DNA of 64,000 bases from Ecdyonurus torrentis (Eukaryota; Arthropoda; Insecta; Ephemeroptera; Heptageniidae): the NCBI GenBank assembly GCA_949318235.1, contig OX439137.1, positions 6,764,372 to 6,828,371 on the forward strand. Reading direction: 5' to 3'. The position numbers were made by a program, and so were the translations under genes. The notes under the pieces are model-generated. The model saw only the letters and a list, made by a program, of their open reading frames with translations, made no database searches and was not told where the DNA came from. Below are positions 1-13,179 of the stretch, in pieces. Every line of letters begins with the position of its first letter. Within the stretch, counting starts at the first letter, position 1.

Positions 1-1129
1 TTAAATTGGATTTTTTGTTACTGTATTGCTTATGAGAATATATTTTCAGATTTTGTCCTTGAAATGTACATTATTTTCGATTTGTAATAAATTTAATTGA
101 TAAAATATGGCATTCTTAATGCATTCTTAAAATTTGTTGAAAAATATTGCTTTGTGTGAATAGACCCTTAAGGTGTATTCACATGAAGTAATATATTTGT
201 ATTGTGCAATAAACTTGATTCCATGAATTAAATTTTCAGGCAATAAAATTATTGATAATATATTACTGGGTGCGAACAGGACTTTACTAATTGTGAAATG
301 GAACCAATAATTTTGTTTTTAAAAAATTGTATAAACTTTAAATTATGAACATATTTCTTTTACTTTCTGAGATTAAGTTCACAATAATAATAATAAAAAA
401 AAAAAAACTTAATTTCCAAACAACCACATTTATGCGTTTGTATAACACTTGAGTTTTCAGAGGAGGGCGGGGGGGAGCATTAATTACAATTTATTTTTGT
501 AACTCCAAATAAAAATTATAGTTTCTGTGTATTTGCACCAAATGAAAAAAAAAAAAAAAAAGTATAAACTAAAACGCTGGATTTTTTTATATAAATATAT
601 TTTATACAAACAACCCCCATATAATTACAAACTTTTTTTTTCATATATATTAAAACAGATCATAACTGATAAAAGGAATAATTATTAACTTTAATTTATA
701 TAAAAAAATGCTTATTTTGCATATTTTATACATACAATAATATAAAAACAGTTTTTTTTAAATAAAAATAAAAGTTGCTAATTTTTTTCAACACGTTTGA
801 TTTTTATCAGAATGAAGTTTATTGCATGTTTACCCCGCTTTTTTTTTTCTAAATCATAAAAATAAATAAACAGCTAAAAAAAATGAACACAGTTGAACAA
901 CTCCGAGTTATAATTAAACACACTTTAGGAGAGGTAAATTTGTATACGAGAAAGGATTATATAAGTATTATCTTTATATGTTATATGTTTTTTCTAGACA
1001 TTATTTAAGCCCGCTATATAACTATACTCTATATAACTGTTAATATGTTCTTCCGGTAACCGGAAGCAAAATATTTTTCTATTGATTTTTTTTATTTATA
1101 ATTATTAACTTTTTTTTTGGAAGAATTAG

Positions 1130-1132
<3 letters not shown>
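1..1132. other. AT-rich non-coding segment
   Basis: No gene is visible. The stretch holds short A and T runs and one short G-rich patch near 460-477. The only structured item is the 17-bp palindrome at 1050-1066, listed separately. Stop codons are dense in all frames. Confidence 0.7.
1050..1066. promoter_or_regulatory. Head-to-head ETS-like palindrome
   Basis: CTTCCGGTAACCGGAAG is a perfect inverted repeat of ACCGGAAG around a single A. ACCGGAAG(T) is the core bound by class I ETS transcription factors, a metazoan family, so two sites face each other here. Binding is inference. GC-rich palindromes of this length are rare in the surrounding AT-rich DNA. The same core occurs in the repeats at 33.6, 50.2 and 53.2 kb, so it could also be a repeat remnant. 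Confidence 0.35.

Positions 1133-1166
<34 letters not shown>
1133..1166. repeat. (AT)n microsatellite
   Basis: A 34-bp uninterrupted AT dinucleotide array in AT-rich DNA. Confidence 0.95.
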
Positions 1167-1171
<5 letters not shown>

Positions 1172-1306
1172 TGCTTATATAAGATTGTTCATTAAGACAC
1201 TTTGAATAAAGGCTGTCCATGCTATGAGTGCGATTTATTAAAATACTAAGTCACTTTAAGACCCTTTAAGCACAATAATTCTATAAGGCTTTTAGTCCCC
1301 CTTATA

Positions 1307-1515
1307 CATGGTCAAAAATAAATACGTAATAATAATTATGTTAGGTCATTTTTAGCATGATTTGTTTAGTATAGCATAAATTTTATGCTATACTGCACAA
1401 TTTCTACAATATAGCATAACTATTATGTTGTACAGTATAATTAATTATGTTGTTCTAATTTAGTATCACCTATGCTATTATGAATTAAATGCAGCAGCAT
1501 ACTTAATTTACGGTA
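1307..1515. repeat. AT-rich palindromic dispersed repeat, family I copy 1
   Basis: The copy starts with a 28-nt segment (1307-1334) ending in CAAAAATAAATACGTAATAA, whose reverse complement recurs at 56694-56720 with one difference. It contains a perfect 13-bp-arm palindrome at 1368-1394 (AGTATAGCATAAA, T, mirror arm). Its right part, ATGTTGTTCTAATTTAG followed by a GCAGCAT motif, recurs at 10.08-10.14 kb. Shared words at several loci show a dispersed family. Its class is unknown, although the palindromes suggest a non-autonomous DNA transposon. Confidence 0.6.
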
Positions 1516-1648
1516 AATTTCTTATTTCTTATATATGCAATAACAAATATATTTTGATGAATTCGTTAATTTTATCATTGTGTTACAAAGTATAAAAACG
1601 ACCTAAAATATTTTTCCCGCTTTTATTTCTTAAAATTCCAATTTTAGG

Positions 1649-1744
1649 TTTTTTTTTTTTTTTTTTTTTTCTTCTTCTTCTTTCTTCCTTTCTTTCTTCC
1701 TTCCTTCCTTCCCTCTTTCTTTCTTCCTTCTTTCTTCCTTTCTT
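1649..1744. repeat. Polypyrimidine tract: T22 then CTT/CCTT repeats
   Basis: A 96-bp uninterrupted pyrimidine tract on the plus strand begins with 22 T and then runs through CTT and CCTT-type units. Such mirror-rich purine/pyrimidine tracts can adopt triplex structure in general. No gene lies beside it. Confidence 0.9.
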
Positions 1745-2290
1745 AGAAAATTTAGGAAGAAATGAAATTTTTAAAAAATGTGCTACACAACATATAGAAA
1801 CGTATTACTTTGTTGGGCGTGTACTGCATTAAAGTATGTTTATTGTTGTACAGCAGAGCTACTTTTCAGCGAGTTTTGTGTATAGTTAGCAATGGAAAAA
1901 TAACTTTGCTGTTCACCATAACACAGTCTCTACTTCCCGTGTTGTTATTTACTAACATTATAAAATTAAAAGTTTGAAAGTTTTATTTTATCATTAAACC
2001 GACTATATAATAATGTTCAGTATTGTATTAAATATAATCTGAAATAACATAATAATAATATTTTCTAAGGTAAAAAAAGGAGATATAATACATTGTATAT
2101 TATATATATTATATAAAAAATGTAATAATAATAATAATCTGATTTTAATAATTCTTTAATAAAAATAAAAATAAATTTTATCTTTAACATGACGTGTTAA
2201 AATATGTTATGGCTTTGTGAATTCAAATTGTATATATGTAGCAATGTGAAGTACTTGCTTGCGTGGAATGAAAGTGCTTTGTTTGATAAG

Positions 2291-2293
<3 letters not shown>

Positions 2294-2334
<41 letters not shown>
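2294..2334. repeat. Poly-T run (41 nt)
   Basis: Forty-one consecutive T. It may be the reversed poly-A tail of a decayed retroposed sequence, but no recognisable body is attached. Confidence 0.9.
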
Positions 2335-2335
<1 letters not shown>

Positions 2336-2469
2336 TAAAAATTAAGTTTAAAAAAAGTGCATCTTTATTATTATTTTTTTCTTTATGAACAAGTCATTGA
2401 TAGTGGAATTGTATATTCGCAGATAAGCATGTATGTTTGACAGTGATTTTGTCAATCTTTTAACCGCTA

Positions 2470-2761
2470 TAGACCCCTTGCACATCCTTGCGCTTTGTCG
2501 CCATGTTTGTGGTGCCTAATGCATTGTCCAGCATAGGGGAAACTTCGTTTTTTCTAATTTTTCACATAAAAAATCGTTTATTTCAACTCAACAAATTTTT
2601 CTCATATTCTTCGAGCTTATTAGGAGCTAGAAATAAGGCTTTGATTGAGGTTTGAAGCTTCTTTTGCTATTAAAAAAATAAAAATGATGTTTTTCCTATG
2701 CTGGCCTATGTATTCCTGACCAACAAAATGGCGGCTCTTAAATATGAGTGCAAGCGGTCTA
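2470..2761. mobile_element. TA-flanked MITE, family F copy 1
   Basis: A 292-bp element has terminal inverted repeats: left TAGACCCCTTGCAC, right (reverse complement) TAGACCGCTTGCAC. Both are bounded by TA (2468-2469 and 2762-2763), consistent with the TA target duplication of Tc1/mariner-type transposons. The second copy at 9103-9381 has the same ends and a similar interior, including GAGGTTTGAA and CTATGTATTCCTGACCAAC. There is no transposase reading frame, so it is non-autonomous. Internal words such as CAGCATAGG resemble family G, suggesting a related lineage. Confidence 0.85.
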
Positions 2762-2763
2762 TA

Positions 2764-3523
2764 GAAAAGGTATATCGATATGAAATTTTTATTTTAATGT
2801 AATAAAAATTACTGCAGTAATTTGGAATTTTTATAAACATAAAGAAACCCTTTATAAACATATCAATGTTGATTTTTTTTTTTTTTTTTTTTTGAAATAA
2901 CAGTGATCATAAAAATTGTCTCTTAAGAAAACACTGTAATCAATCACTAATCAGTATCTAGTAAAAAAAAAAAAGAATGAATCAGGCAAAATAAATTTAA
3001 TAGAAATTGGACTCATAAACCTATAATATATTTTTTCCCTTTAACATCCCGGCAATATCAAAGCCAATTCACTTCAAAATAAAATAGTCTTTAAAACCGG
3101 GATTTTAATCATTTAAAATTAAGATTTTCCACATAAATTATAATACAGAATTATAAAATTTTAACATTATTTTCCATATAGCTAAAATGATAATTTATGA
3201 ATAATATTTCCAAATAATTAATACAATTTCTTCTCATTTCTTTCTTTATAGCAAAGATGATACAATATAGAACCACCTGTCTTCAAAACAGATCATTTTG
3301 TAAGTGCAATATTTATATATTCTTAATATTTTTATTTCTCGCCGCATATATTTTAAAGCGCTAACGAACTCAGGTGTGATGTGGTATAGAGATACTATAG
3401 GGGTTAAAATAAAAAATATATATATACATATAAAAGTGGCAGCAGAGAAAAAGCAGTCAGAGTTTTTTTTATATCGATCTGCGTAACAAAATTTTTATAC
3501 CCATGAAAGTGTAGAGAGAGAAT

Positions 3524-3526
<3 letters not shown>
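2764..3526. other. AT-rich non-coding segment
   Basis: Contains a poly-T run (2873-2893) and generic AT-rich sequence. A 60-codon frame at 3304-3486 begins in unremarkable sequence, has AT-biased composition and matches no family I recognise. I do not call it a gene. Confidence 0.6.

Positions 3527-3570
<44 letters not shown>
3527..3570. repeat. (AG)n microsatellite
   Basis: A 44-bp AG array, preceded by a degenerate GA-rich lead-in from about 3512. Confidence 0.95.
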
Positions 3571-3572
<2 letters not shown>

Positions 3573-4313
3573 GTGAGAATAAATCTAATTATACTTGCTT
3601 ACAATTAGTCTAAATTCGTACAACCTTTTTTTTTTTTTAGTATATTTATATCCGCAAAGTCTGATATTGCTTTTTTTTTAACATGTATGCAATCGATATA
3701 TTCTAATCAATATTTTGTGAAAAATAATAATGATTTTTACTTGAGATAATATTTTAGAATTTGGCAATGTTTTTTTTTTTTTTTAATAATTTTGTGTATA
3801 AAAAAAACATCATTTTTCTCTCTCATCGCGGAAAAGAATCACAGACATGAAAATTATAAATTAAATCTGAAACCACAATAAAAAATTATTATTTAAAAGT
3901 AAATCAAATACAATATTTTTTTTAATCAAAATACTAATTTAATAATAAATATATATATATTTAATAAAAATAATAAATTTAATTTATAGTAATGAAACAA
4001 ATCAGTTCAAAAAAAAAATCAGACTTGAAAAAAATAATTTATATATATATATATATATACGTTGCACAAGTCATATAATACCACATAGTGTTAATGATAA
4101 TATTTTTTTATGTTATATATTTCTAATATACAAACTTTTTTTTGTGTATTTATAATATGTATCAAAAAACCGCCAGGAAATGGATAATTTTTATTTATAA
4201 AAATCATTAAAATATAATTTAAACTTGATTCACACAAAAATTACTACAATAATAATCATACCAAAAATATTTTGTTCAAAATGACTGTAATTTTATAATA
4301 TTCTCTATAGTGT

Positions 4314-4350
<37 letters not shown>

Positions 4351-6480
4351 ATATAATGCTATCATCATATTTTTACCTTTTGTTCATCATATAGTTTAAT
4401 GTCATAAATTTAAAATTACAGGAAAAACGGAAGGAACTAATAACATTTTTTTTTAATTTTATTTTATGCATTGTAATATTGTATAATTTTAATGTTATTT
4501 CTATCACTTTTTATATTTTAATGTGTCTTTTTTTGTATGTATATGTTATGTAACAATAATTAAGGCCAACGTATATTAAAGCTTATGTTTTGTATGGTCA
4601 TTGTATTATTTTTGCATACTATATTTTTCCGTTTCAAACTTGGGAAAAATTTGTCATATTTTTATGTATAAATAATAATGATGAAATACAATGTTTTTTA
4701 ATAGAATTATCATATGCATCCAATACTATAGAAAGAGGGTGATTTAAACCTCCTTTTCTCAGATAGGGGATCAATTTGGCATGTTATCAGTTTAATATAT
4801 ATTATATATAGTCAATGCTTATGAATGATACTGAATCTTAATGATATGCTTGATTGCAAGTTGCAATAAATTGGGTGCATCAGACTATATTCTCTGATAG
4901 TTTTGGGCATGCTAATTGATAGTTCAAAATTAAAGGAAGAAACAAAATATCTTATACATGCAGTATAATCCTTAAAAGGCATAAAAATTAGAAATATATT
5001 CTTTACTGCGCGGCAGTTTTAATAAAATTCACAATAAAAGCGTTTGTTTTGTCAATATAAATCTAAATCGCCAATATAAAACGTTTCTGTTAAATTCATT
5101 TTTGATATTTGAATAAATTTTTCACTTTTTTAGTAAGTTGAACTTATTATAAGTTCCATGGAAAGAAAAATAGTATAAATAAATGTATATAGCGGGCATA
5201 AGATTTGATATCCTATAACTGTGATAAATTTTAAATAATTTTATATTTTTGACTGCACATGAAGTATACCAATTTTATTGATTAATTAAAAGTGCACATT
5301 AAATGCAAAGATATAGTTGTGGGTTTTTATGATGATAGGGGCCTTCTCTTAATTGATGTCATTTTTACTATATATATGTAAAATAAATAAGACAGACACA
5401 TTTATACATATTTAATTTTTATAACCAAATATTTTGAAAAAGGATGCAGTACATATGAAAAAAAATACACATTTCTTCCATACTTATATATTTTTTCATA
5501 TTTTAATTAATTGAAACTGATTTTGAAAAAACAAAAAAGCACAAAAAAAAATTTATCTATGAATATATATACAACAAACTCTCTAAAAAATAAAAGTTCA
5601 ACAGCATTTAAAAAAGTAGAGCTATATAAAAAAATTGCACTTATATAATATGAAATTATACATGGTGCATAAAAATGACACAATATTATATATTTTTATA
5701 TAACAAATAATTATTTATCACGTGATATTACATAAAAGAGGATGTAAGCATTGCTCTTTTGTTTTTTCAATTCCATGAATTGAAATTATATAATTTTTTT
5801 TCCATCATATCATTTTATTATAGCAACAGTATATATGAATGAAAAATCCCTATCACTTTTATATATTTATAAAAAAAAAAGTATATATATATATATATAT
5901 ATATATGAAACGGAAATGACTTGATTTTTAAATATTATATTTATATTAAATTTTATAATAATAAAATAATACAAAATCATTATTTAGATATAGATCAGTA
6001 GATCACTATGTATTTGATGATATGATATGTATATATATTATTAAAACTAATAGATAATATCCATTATAATTGAAAATATTGAAGGGTAATTATATACACG
6101 TAGAAAATTATATAGATATAGAGAAATTGTGATTTTTGTAAAAATTTGAATTCAAATTTTATAGTAAACTTTAAAAAAAATAGCTATGGTGACGAATATC
6201 TCTCTCTCTCTCTCTCTCTCTCTAACCCATATACTCACTTTTATGAACAATCCGTATACAAGAAATCATTTAGTATTTCAATTTTAGTGTATGATAAAAG
6301 CTTTAAATAACTGAAAAACAAACTGAAAAAAAAAATCAAAGAGATCTGAATAATTTCAATTTATTCGCAACACAGATTTTTCATTTCGTATGACTTAAAA
6401 TTTTTTTTTTTTATAAAAGATTAACCTTGTTTTTAAGACATTTTAACAATTTTACCAATATAACGATTATGGCATCATAT
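3571..6480. other. AT-rich non-coding segment with simple repeats
   Basis: No gene is supported over 2.9 kb. Visible items are a TA array (about 4040-4059), T32 (4317-4348), a TA array (5882-5906) and a short TC array (6199-6223). Frames are short and full of stops. Confidence 0.7.
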
Positions 6481-6502
6481 AAAATAACGATATATACGTT
6501 AG

Positions 6503-6632
6503 TGACGTCACAAGCGTTATGTATAGAACTGCAATGAAATATACTTCTTAACTTGGAAAATCGTTCAGTTTTACAACGATTGTGACGTCATCTATATTTT
6601 TTCTGTATACATGTCAACGTTTAATGACGTCA
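6503..6632. promoter_or_regulatory. Cluster of three palindromic CRE sites
   Basis: TGACGTCA, the full palindromic CRE bound by CREB/ATF-type bZIP proteins, occurs at 6503-6510, 6583-6590 and 6625-6632, three exact copies in 130 bp. Each has an AACG/CGTT word nearby (ACGTTAG, CAACGAT, AACCGTT). An 8-mer with four G/C should be rare in DNA this AT-rich, so clustering suggests a regulatory element or a degraded repeat unit. No coding exon is visible nearby. A role as enhancer or promoter is inference. Confidence 0.45.
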
Positions 6633-6792
6633 TAACCGTTAATTCTAATTCAAATATTACAAAACATATAAATTTAGATAGAGAATACACAAATTATTTT
6701 TTTACAGTGTAAATTCCAAATATTTTCACATTAAAAAAATATATATATAATTAGTGAGGAAGTTGTTAGAAAAAATATTCATGTATGACAAA

Positions 6793-6823
<31 letters not shown>

Positions 6824-8285
6824 TACTTAATAATGGCTGTCGCAATTTATAATATATGTGACCAGTGAAAATCTTTTATTTGACATTAAAGTGCAATTTA
6901 TTTTAAAACGCTCTAGTGATTAAAAAACACACACATCAGCTCATGCACACATTATATAATACTTTTTTTTTTTTTTTTAATAATAATACCTTTATTTGTA
7001 TAGCATACTCTAATGTTCCAAAAATAAGAAATATTTTTTAACTTTTCACCTTTAAAGAATTCTAAAATCATATTTCGTAATATTATTCAATTTCTTTAAA
7101 AATATTTCCCTTTTTTTTTTCTCGTAATTTTTAGTCTTAAAATTAAATATCCTGTTTATTCCTATATATAAATCAATTTATCTATAGTTCCTCTTTGATA
7201 GTATAGTTTTACTGAATGAAAATAAAAATGCACGACGAAAAGTTGAATGAAAATTGATACATACTTTTTTTTTCTAAATCACTATCAGTGATGACGGGAA
7301 GTGCACTCTCAATACGTTCTCCTTTACTAAGGATGAAGTATAGTTAACTTTCGTAGTTTTTCAATACTTTGGTTATAGTATAGGATTTATGAATGAAATG
7401 GAAATAAAATAAAAAAATCGACTGAATACTTTTCACTTTTTATATTTATATATTGCCTACAAAGTTTTTATTTAGGTAGGTTATAGTATAGTAAATGAAA
7501 ATCGAAATATTATTTTTTTTTATATATTTTGTTTATTTATACATTTTATTTTTTCATTGTTAGAAATATCACATAGTACAGCATAGGTTTTGGTGTAAAA
7601 ATAAAATTATCACTTTAAAAAAATTAGATCTATAAAATTTGAGCACTCATTAAGAAAATTATTTATTTATAATTGAAAAGCTAAAAATTTATTTATAAAT
7701 ATTTATTTATTAAATATATACAATTCGTTATTTTTTTTATTATTTTTTTTTTGACTTTACGTATTGATTTGTAATTTTATATGTATACAAATAAAATGTG
7801 CAAAAAAAATACTTTTGAAATTTACCTATAAAGCTCTATACACAATAAACATAATGCCATATTTTCTTAAGTGCAATAAATTTATTTGCATGTTTCCATG
7901 GAATCAAATTTTTACATTGAAAAACATTGCACTACGTGATCAGGTTCACATAAATTTAAGTAGAAATAATTTTAAAAAAATTCTTTTAAATAAAAATTTA
8001 ACAGTATAGTTTCTTTCAAAATTCTCTACTTTAAGAAAAAATGTAACTTTAATAGTTCCTCAGTACTTGAGTTAAAGTATATAAAAACTGACCCCTATAT
8101 ATAGTGTTGGAAAAAAAAAAAGTGAACTTGAAAATAAATTTGACATAGCTAGAGTAGGTTAGTAGAATCATAGACATATAGACGTATAGTATCTTCAATC
8201 TGGAAAAAAAAAAAAAAAAAAAAAAAACGTTATATAGCATCGTGTTATACTATGGTCATTTTAACACCATATAAAACAGCCTACG
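6633..8285. other. AT-rich non-coding segment
   Basis: Holds a TAA/AAT array (about 6792-6820), T and A runs including A24 (8204-8227), and no convincing gene. An 81-codon frame at 7764-8009 has the AT-driven Asn/Ile/Phe/Lys composition of random reading in such DNA. Confidence 0.65.
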
Positions 8286-8286
8286 A

Positions 8287-8318
<32 letters not shown>

Positions 8319-8340
8319 GCCCATACACACACACACACAC
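8286..8340. repeat. Compound (TC)n-(AC)n microsatellite
   Basis: A TC array at 8286-8314 is followed after a short spacer by an AC array at about 8325-8340. Confidence 0.9.
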
Positions 8341-8754
8341 TCTCTGATTTATAATGTGCGAGAACAAACGACTTTTATACAAGAAAATATTTATAATATC
8401 CTATGTAAAGATCAGACTTTCATAAATTTTAAACATCTTTCAGAAAGTATAATGAAAAGTTTTTATCCATCAATATTTTCAATAATAAATGTCATTTACA
8501 TTTTTTTTTGTATTTTCATGTATGTTGTCATTTCAATAAACATGAAATATTTCTATATATATAATTAATTTCATGAGTTTTATATCATATTTTACTGTTG
8601 TATTTAAGATTTTGTAAAATTCTTTATTTCAAATTTTTTTTTTATTATTATTATTAGGAAAGTTATATAAAGATTCTGAGATTGGAACACTTTTATAGTA
8701 TTAATTTTTATTTCATTAAGGTGCAAAAGTATAACTTACGCAATTTAAATTTGT

Positions 8755-8995
8755 CTGTACAAAATAAATATATTACGTAATTTATGCTGCAATAAATAAT
8801 TACTATATTGTAGAGCACAATTGTTGCTATTTTATGGAGTTAAAACTTTGAACTTTGCTATATGCATTATAACTGCAGCTACATAATTATATAGCATAAA
8901 TTATTATGCTATGCATTAATGTTGCTGCATTGAGCTATAGCATAAATAATTATACGTATTTATTTTTATGCGGTGTACTATAACTGCCCGATTAA
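8755..8995. repeat. AT-rich palindromic dispersed repeat, family I copy 2
   Basis: Contains TACGTAATTTATGCTGCA, the inverted pair TAGCATAAATTATTATGCTA and a GTATTTATTTTTATG end, the same words as at 1.3 and 56.7 kb. The class is unknown. The boundaries are approximate because the flanks are equally AT-rich. Confidence 0.5.
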
Positions 8996-9102
8996 ATCAA
9001 GACTGTAGGAATACAAAGTCATCTTCTAGCACAATTTTTTTAAATATTGGACTCTGAGAATGTTGTTTTCTCACTATAAACCCCCTTTGAAAATCACCTA
9101 CA

Positions 9103-9381
9103 TAGACCCTTTGCACATCCTTGCGCTTTATGGCCACGTTAATGGTGGCTAATGCATTGTTCATCATTTCTCCTATTTTTACACATAATAAAAAGAGTTT
9201 ATTTCAACTGAACGAATTTTTCTCATATTTTTAGAACTTATTAGGAGCTATAAAGCTTTGATTGAGGTTTGAATCTTCTTTTGCTATTAAAAAAATAAAA
9301 ATGACATTTTTTCCTATATGCTGCCCTATGTATTCCTGACCAACTAAATGGTGGCTTTTAAATATGAGTGCAAGCGGTTTA
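9103..9381. mobile_element. TA-flanked MITE, family F copy 2
   Basis: Left end TAGACCCTTTGCACATCC, right end (reverse complement) TAAACCGCTTGCACTCAT. The interior is collinear with copy 1 at 2470-2761 in the same orientation. The left flank has CA where copy 1 has TA, so the duplication is eroded. No coding capacity. Confidence 0.8.
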
Positions 9382-11663
<2,282 letters not shown>

Positions 11664-11929
11664 ATTACTATCTCGCCTTCTTATTTAATAAGCGTACATA
11701 TATACATGGATTAATAACAAAAATTACAAAACTTAAAATTCTTTTAGCTACATGAAATGTAAAACATTCTTATATATAAATTTATTTATATTGAAAAAGA
11801 CAATTTTTTTAAAACATAAACATGGATGAAACAAATTTCGTTGTAATACACGCACTTAGACAACAAATATTTACTCTAAAAGCACAAATCTTTAGAGCGT
11901 ACTTATTTGTAACGCATTGATTGTACGTC

Positions 11930-12151
11930 AAAGCATGAATGTATTTTCACTAAATATACAATCTTATAGCTATATTGTTGATGCACGATTAATGAGTATA
12001 AAAGTTTCATGAGTTCTCCGTAAACATATTAGAGTGTATACTACTCTCTATACCCATTTTACTAGTATACAGTACCGTCAGTACCCATCACTGATAGTGA
12101 ATAAACATTCAATTCTATATAGTAAAACTTTTGAATGCTTAATCTTTATAA
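11930..12151. repeat. Flank shared with the 48.7-kb palindrome locus
   Basis: The words TTTTCACTAAATA, a CAATCTT word, then GAGT(T)ATAAAAG and GGGTTCTCCG/GAGTTCTCCG, appear in the same order here and at about 48.70-48.82 kb. The repeat carrying each large palindrome is therefore longer than the palindrome itself. It is too diverged for exact borders by eye. Confidence 0.45.
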
Positions 12152-12317
12152 TGACTGTGATAATGTAAGCACTGTTTTGAGGCCGACTTTAAGCAATTTC
12201 GCTGACATACGCTTCCGTTTCTGCTTACTACGCATGCGCAGTGCGTCGAAACGGAAGCGGATGTGAGTGAAATTGCTTAAAGTCGGCCTCAGAAAAGTGA
12301 TTCCTTTATTAGTCAAT
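12152..12317. mobile_element. Large foldback element, family A copy 1
   Basis: The core 12179-12290 is a near-perfect inverted repeat of about 50-bp arms, starting GAGGCCGACTTTAAGCAA and ending in its complement. The arms include CGCTTCCGTTTC and GAAACGGAAGCG. The centre is ACGCATGCGCA. Weaker pairing extends outward to about 12152 and 12317. A second copy with the same core lies at 48855-49022. There is no coding capacity. The likely class is a non-autonomous foldback transposon, with no clear target duplication seen. The GC-rich core stands out strongly from its surroundings. Confidence 0.8.
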
Positions 12318-12399
12318 AGCGTATTTCGAATAATTGTATAATATATAGGTACTATGCATTATAGAATTTTCATAAGCATGAATGAGTATGTTTTATACT

Positions 12400-12500
12400 A
12401 TTCTACTGCATTTTAAATGTTATTATGCTATTGTGAAATAGCATAAATAATTATGCTATTTATGTTGTGTATAACATAACTATAACATAATATGAATATT
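12400..12500. repeat. Family I fragment with perfect hairpin
   Basis: Contains AAATAGCATAA, 4 nt, TTATGCTATTT at 12436-12461, the same palindromic word as at 1368 and 8.89 kb. It lies just right of the family A palindrome. Confidence 0.5.
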
Positions 12501-12678
12501 CTTATACTATTACAAATCTTTGTTATGTATTATGATAAGTTTTTCTTCGTCAAATGTAAAAAATTGGTACATTATAAAATTTAATTTTAATTAATAATCA
12601 AAACAAATGAGTCAAGTCTATTTTTAATGACTTATAGATATTTCTATATAGATCTATAAGAAGTCCATATTATATATA

Positions 12679-12816
12679 CTCAACTCAAAAAACCTGAGTT
12701 ACCTGCCGTTCGACCTTTTACGGTATCGCCCAGCCGCCCCCCTTCTCTTCAAATGTGACAATGGGCGATACTTTAGGCATGCCCGATTTTAATCGAATGA
12801 GGTTTTTTGAGTCGAG
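12679..12816. mobile_element. TA-flanked MITE, 138 bp
   Basis: Terminal inverted repeats are CTCAACTCAAAAAACCT (left) and CTCGACTCAAAAAACCT (right, reverse complement), one mismatch in 17. Both ends are bounded by TA (12677-12678, 12817-12818). GTATCGCCCA/ATGGGCGATAC forms a second inner inverted pair. Size, TA duplication and absence of coding sequence fit a Tc1/mariner-type MITE. The element is GC-richer than its flanks. Confidence 0.85.
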
Positions 12817-13094
12817 TATAGTAAATATTAACTCTAAAAAAATACATATTATGTATCGTTTCTATAATAATATTTACTAAATATTTCTTCTATAATGGAA
12901 TTCCATCTATAGATTGTATTATGTCTGGATAAAGGTAGATTTCAAAGTTATATCATTATCTTTGAATGTTAATAATATGATATTTTAAAACCGCGACTTA
13001 AATAAAAAAAAAATGTATACGGACAAAAAGATTTTTTTTTAAGTTTATATATATCGCTCTCTAATAATATTCATTGCCATAAGCTTTTTCAAGG

Positions 13095-13107
13095 TTACAT
13101 GGATTAA

Positions 13108-13168
<61 letters not shown>

Positions 13169-13179
13169 AATCCATGTAA
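13095..13179. repeat. (TC)n array bracketed by an 11-bp inverted repeat
   Basis: TTACATGGATT (13095-13105) and AATCCATGTAA (13169-13179) are exact complements on either side of a 58-bp TC array (13111-13168). No other GA/CT array in the window has such arms. Confidence 0.85.

Noticed and set aside
7470..7480. TTTAG|GTAGGT as another ratchet-like splice site
   Set aside because: No good branch point and a weaker donor. Such matches are expected by chance in T-rich DNA.
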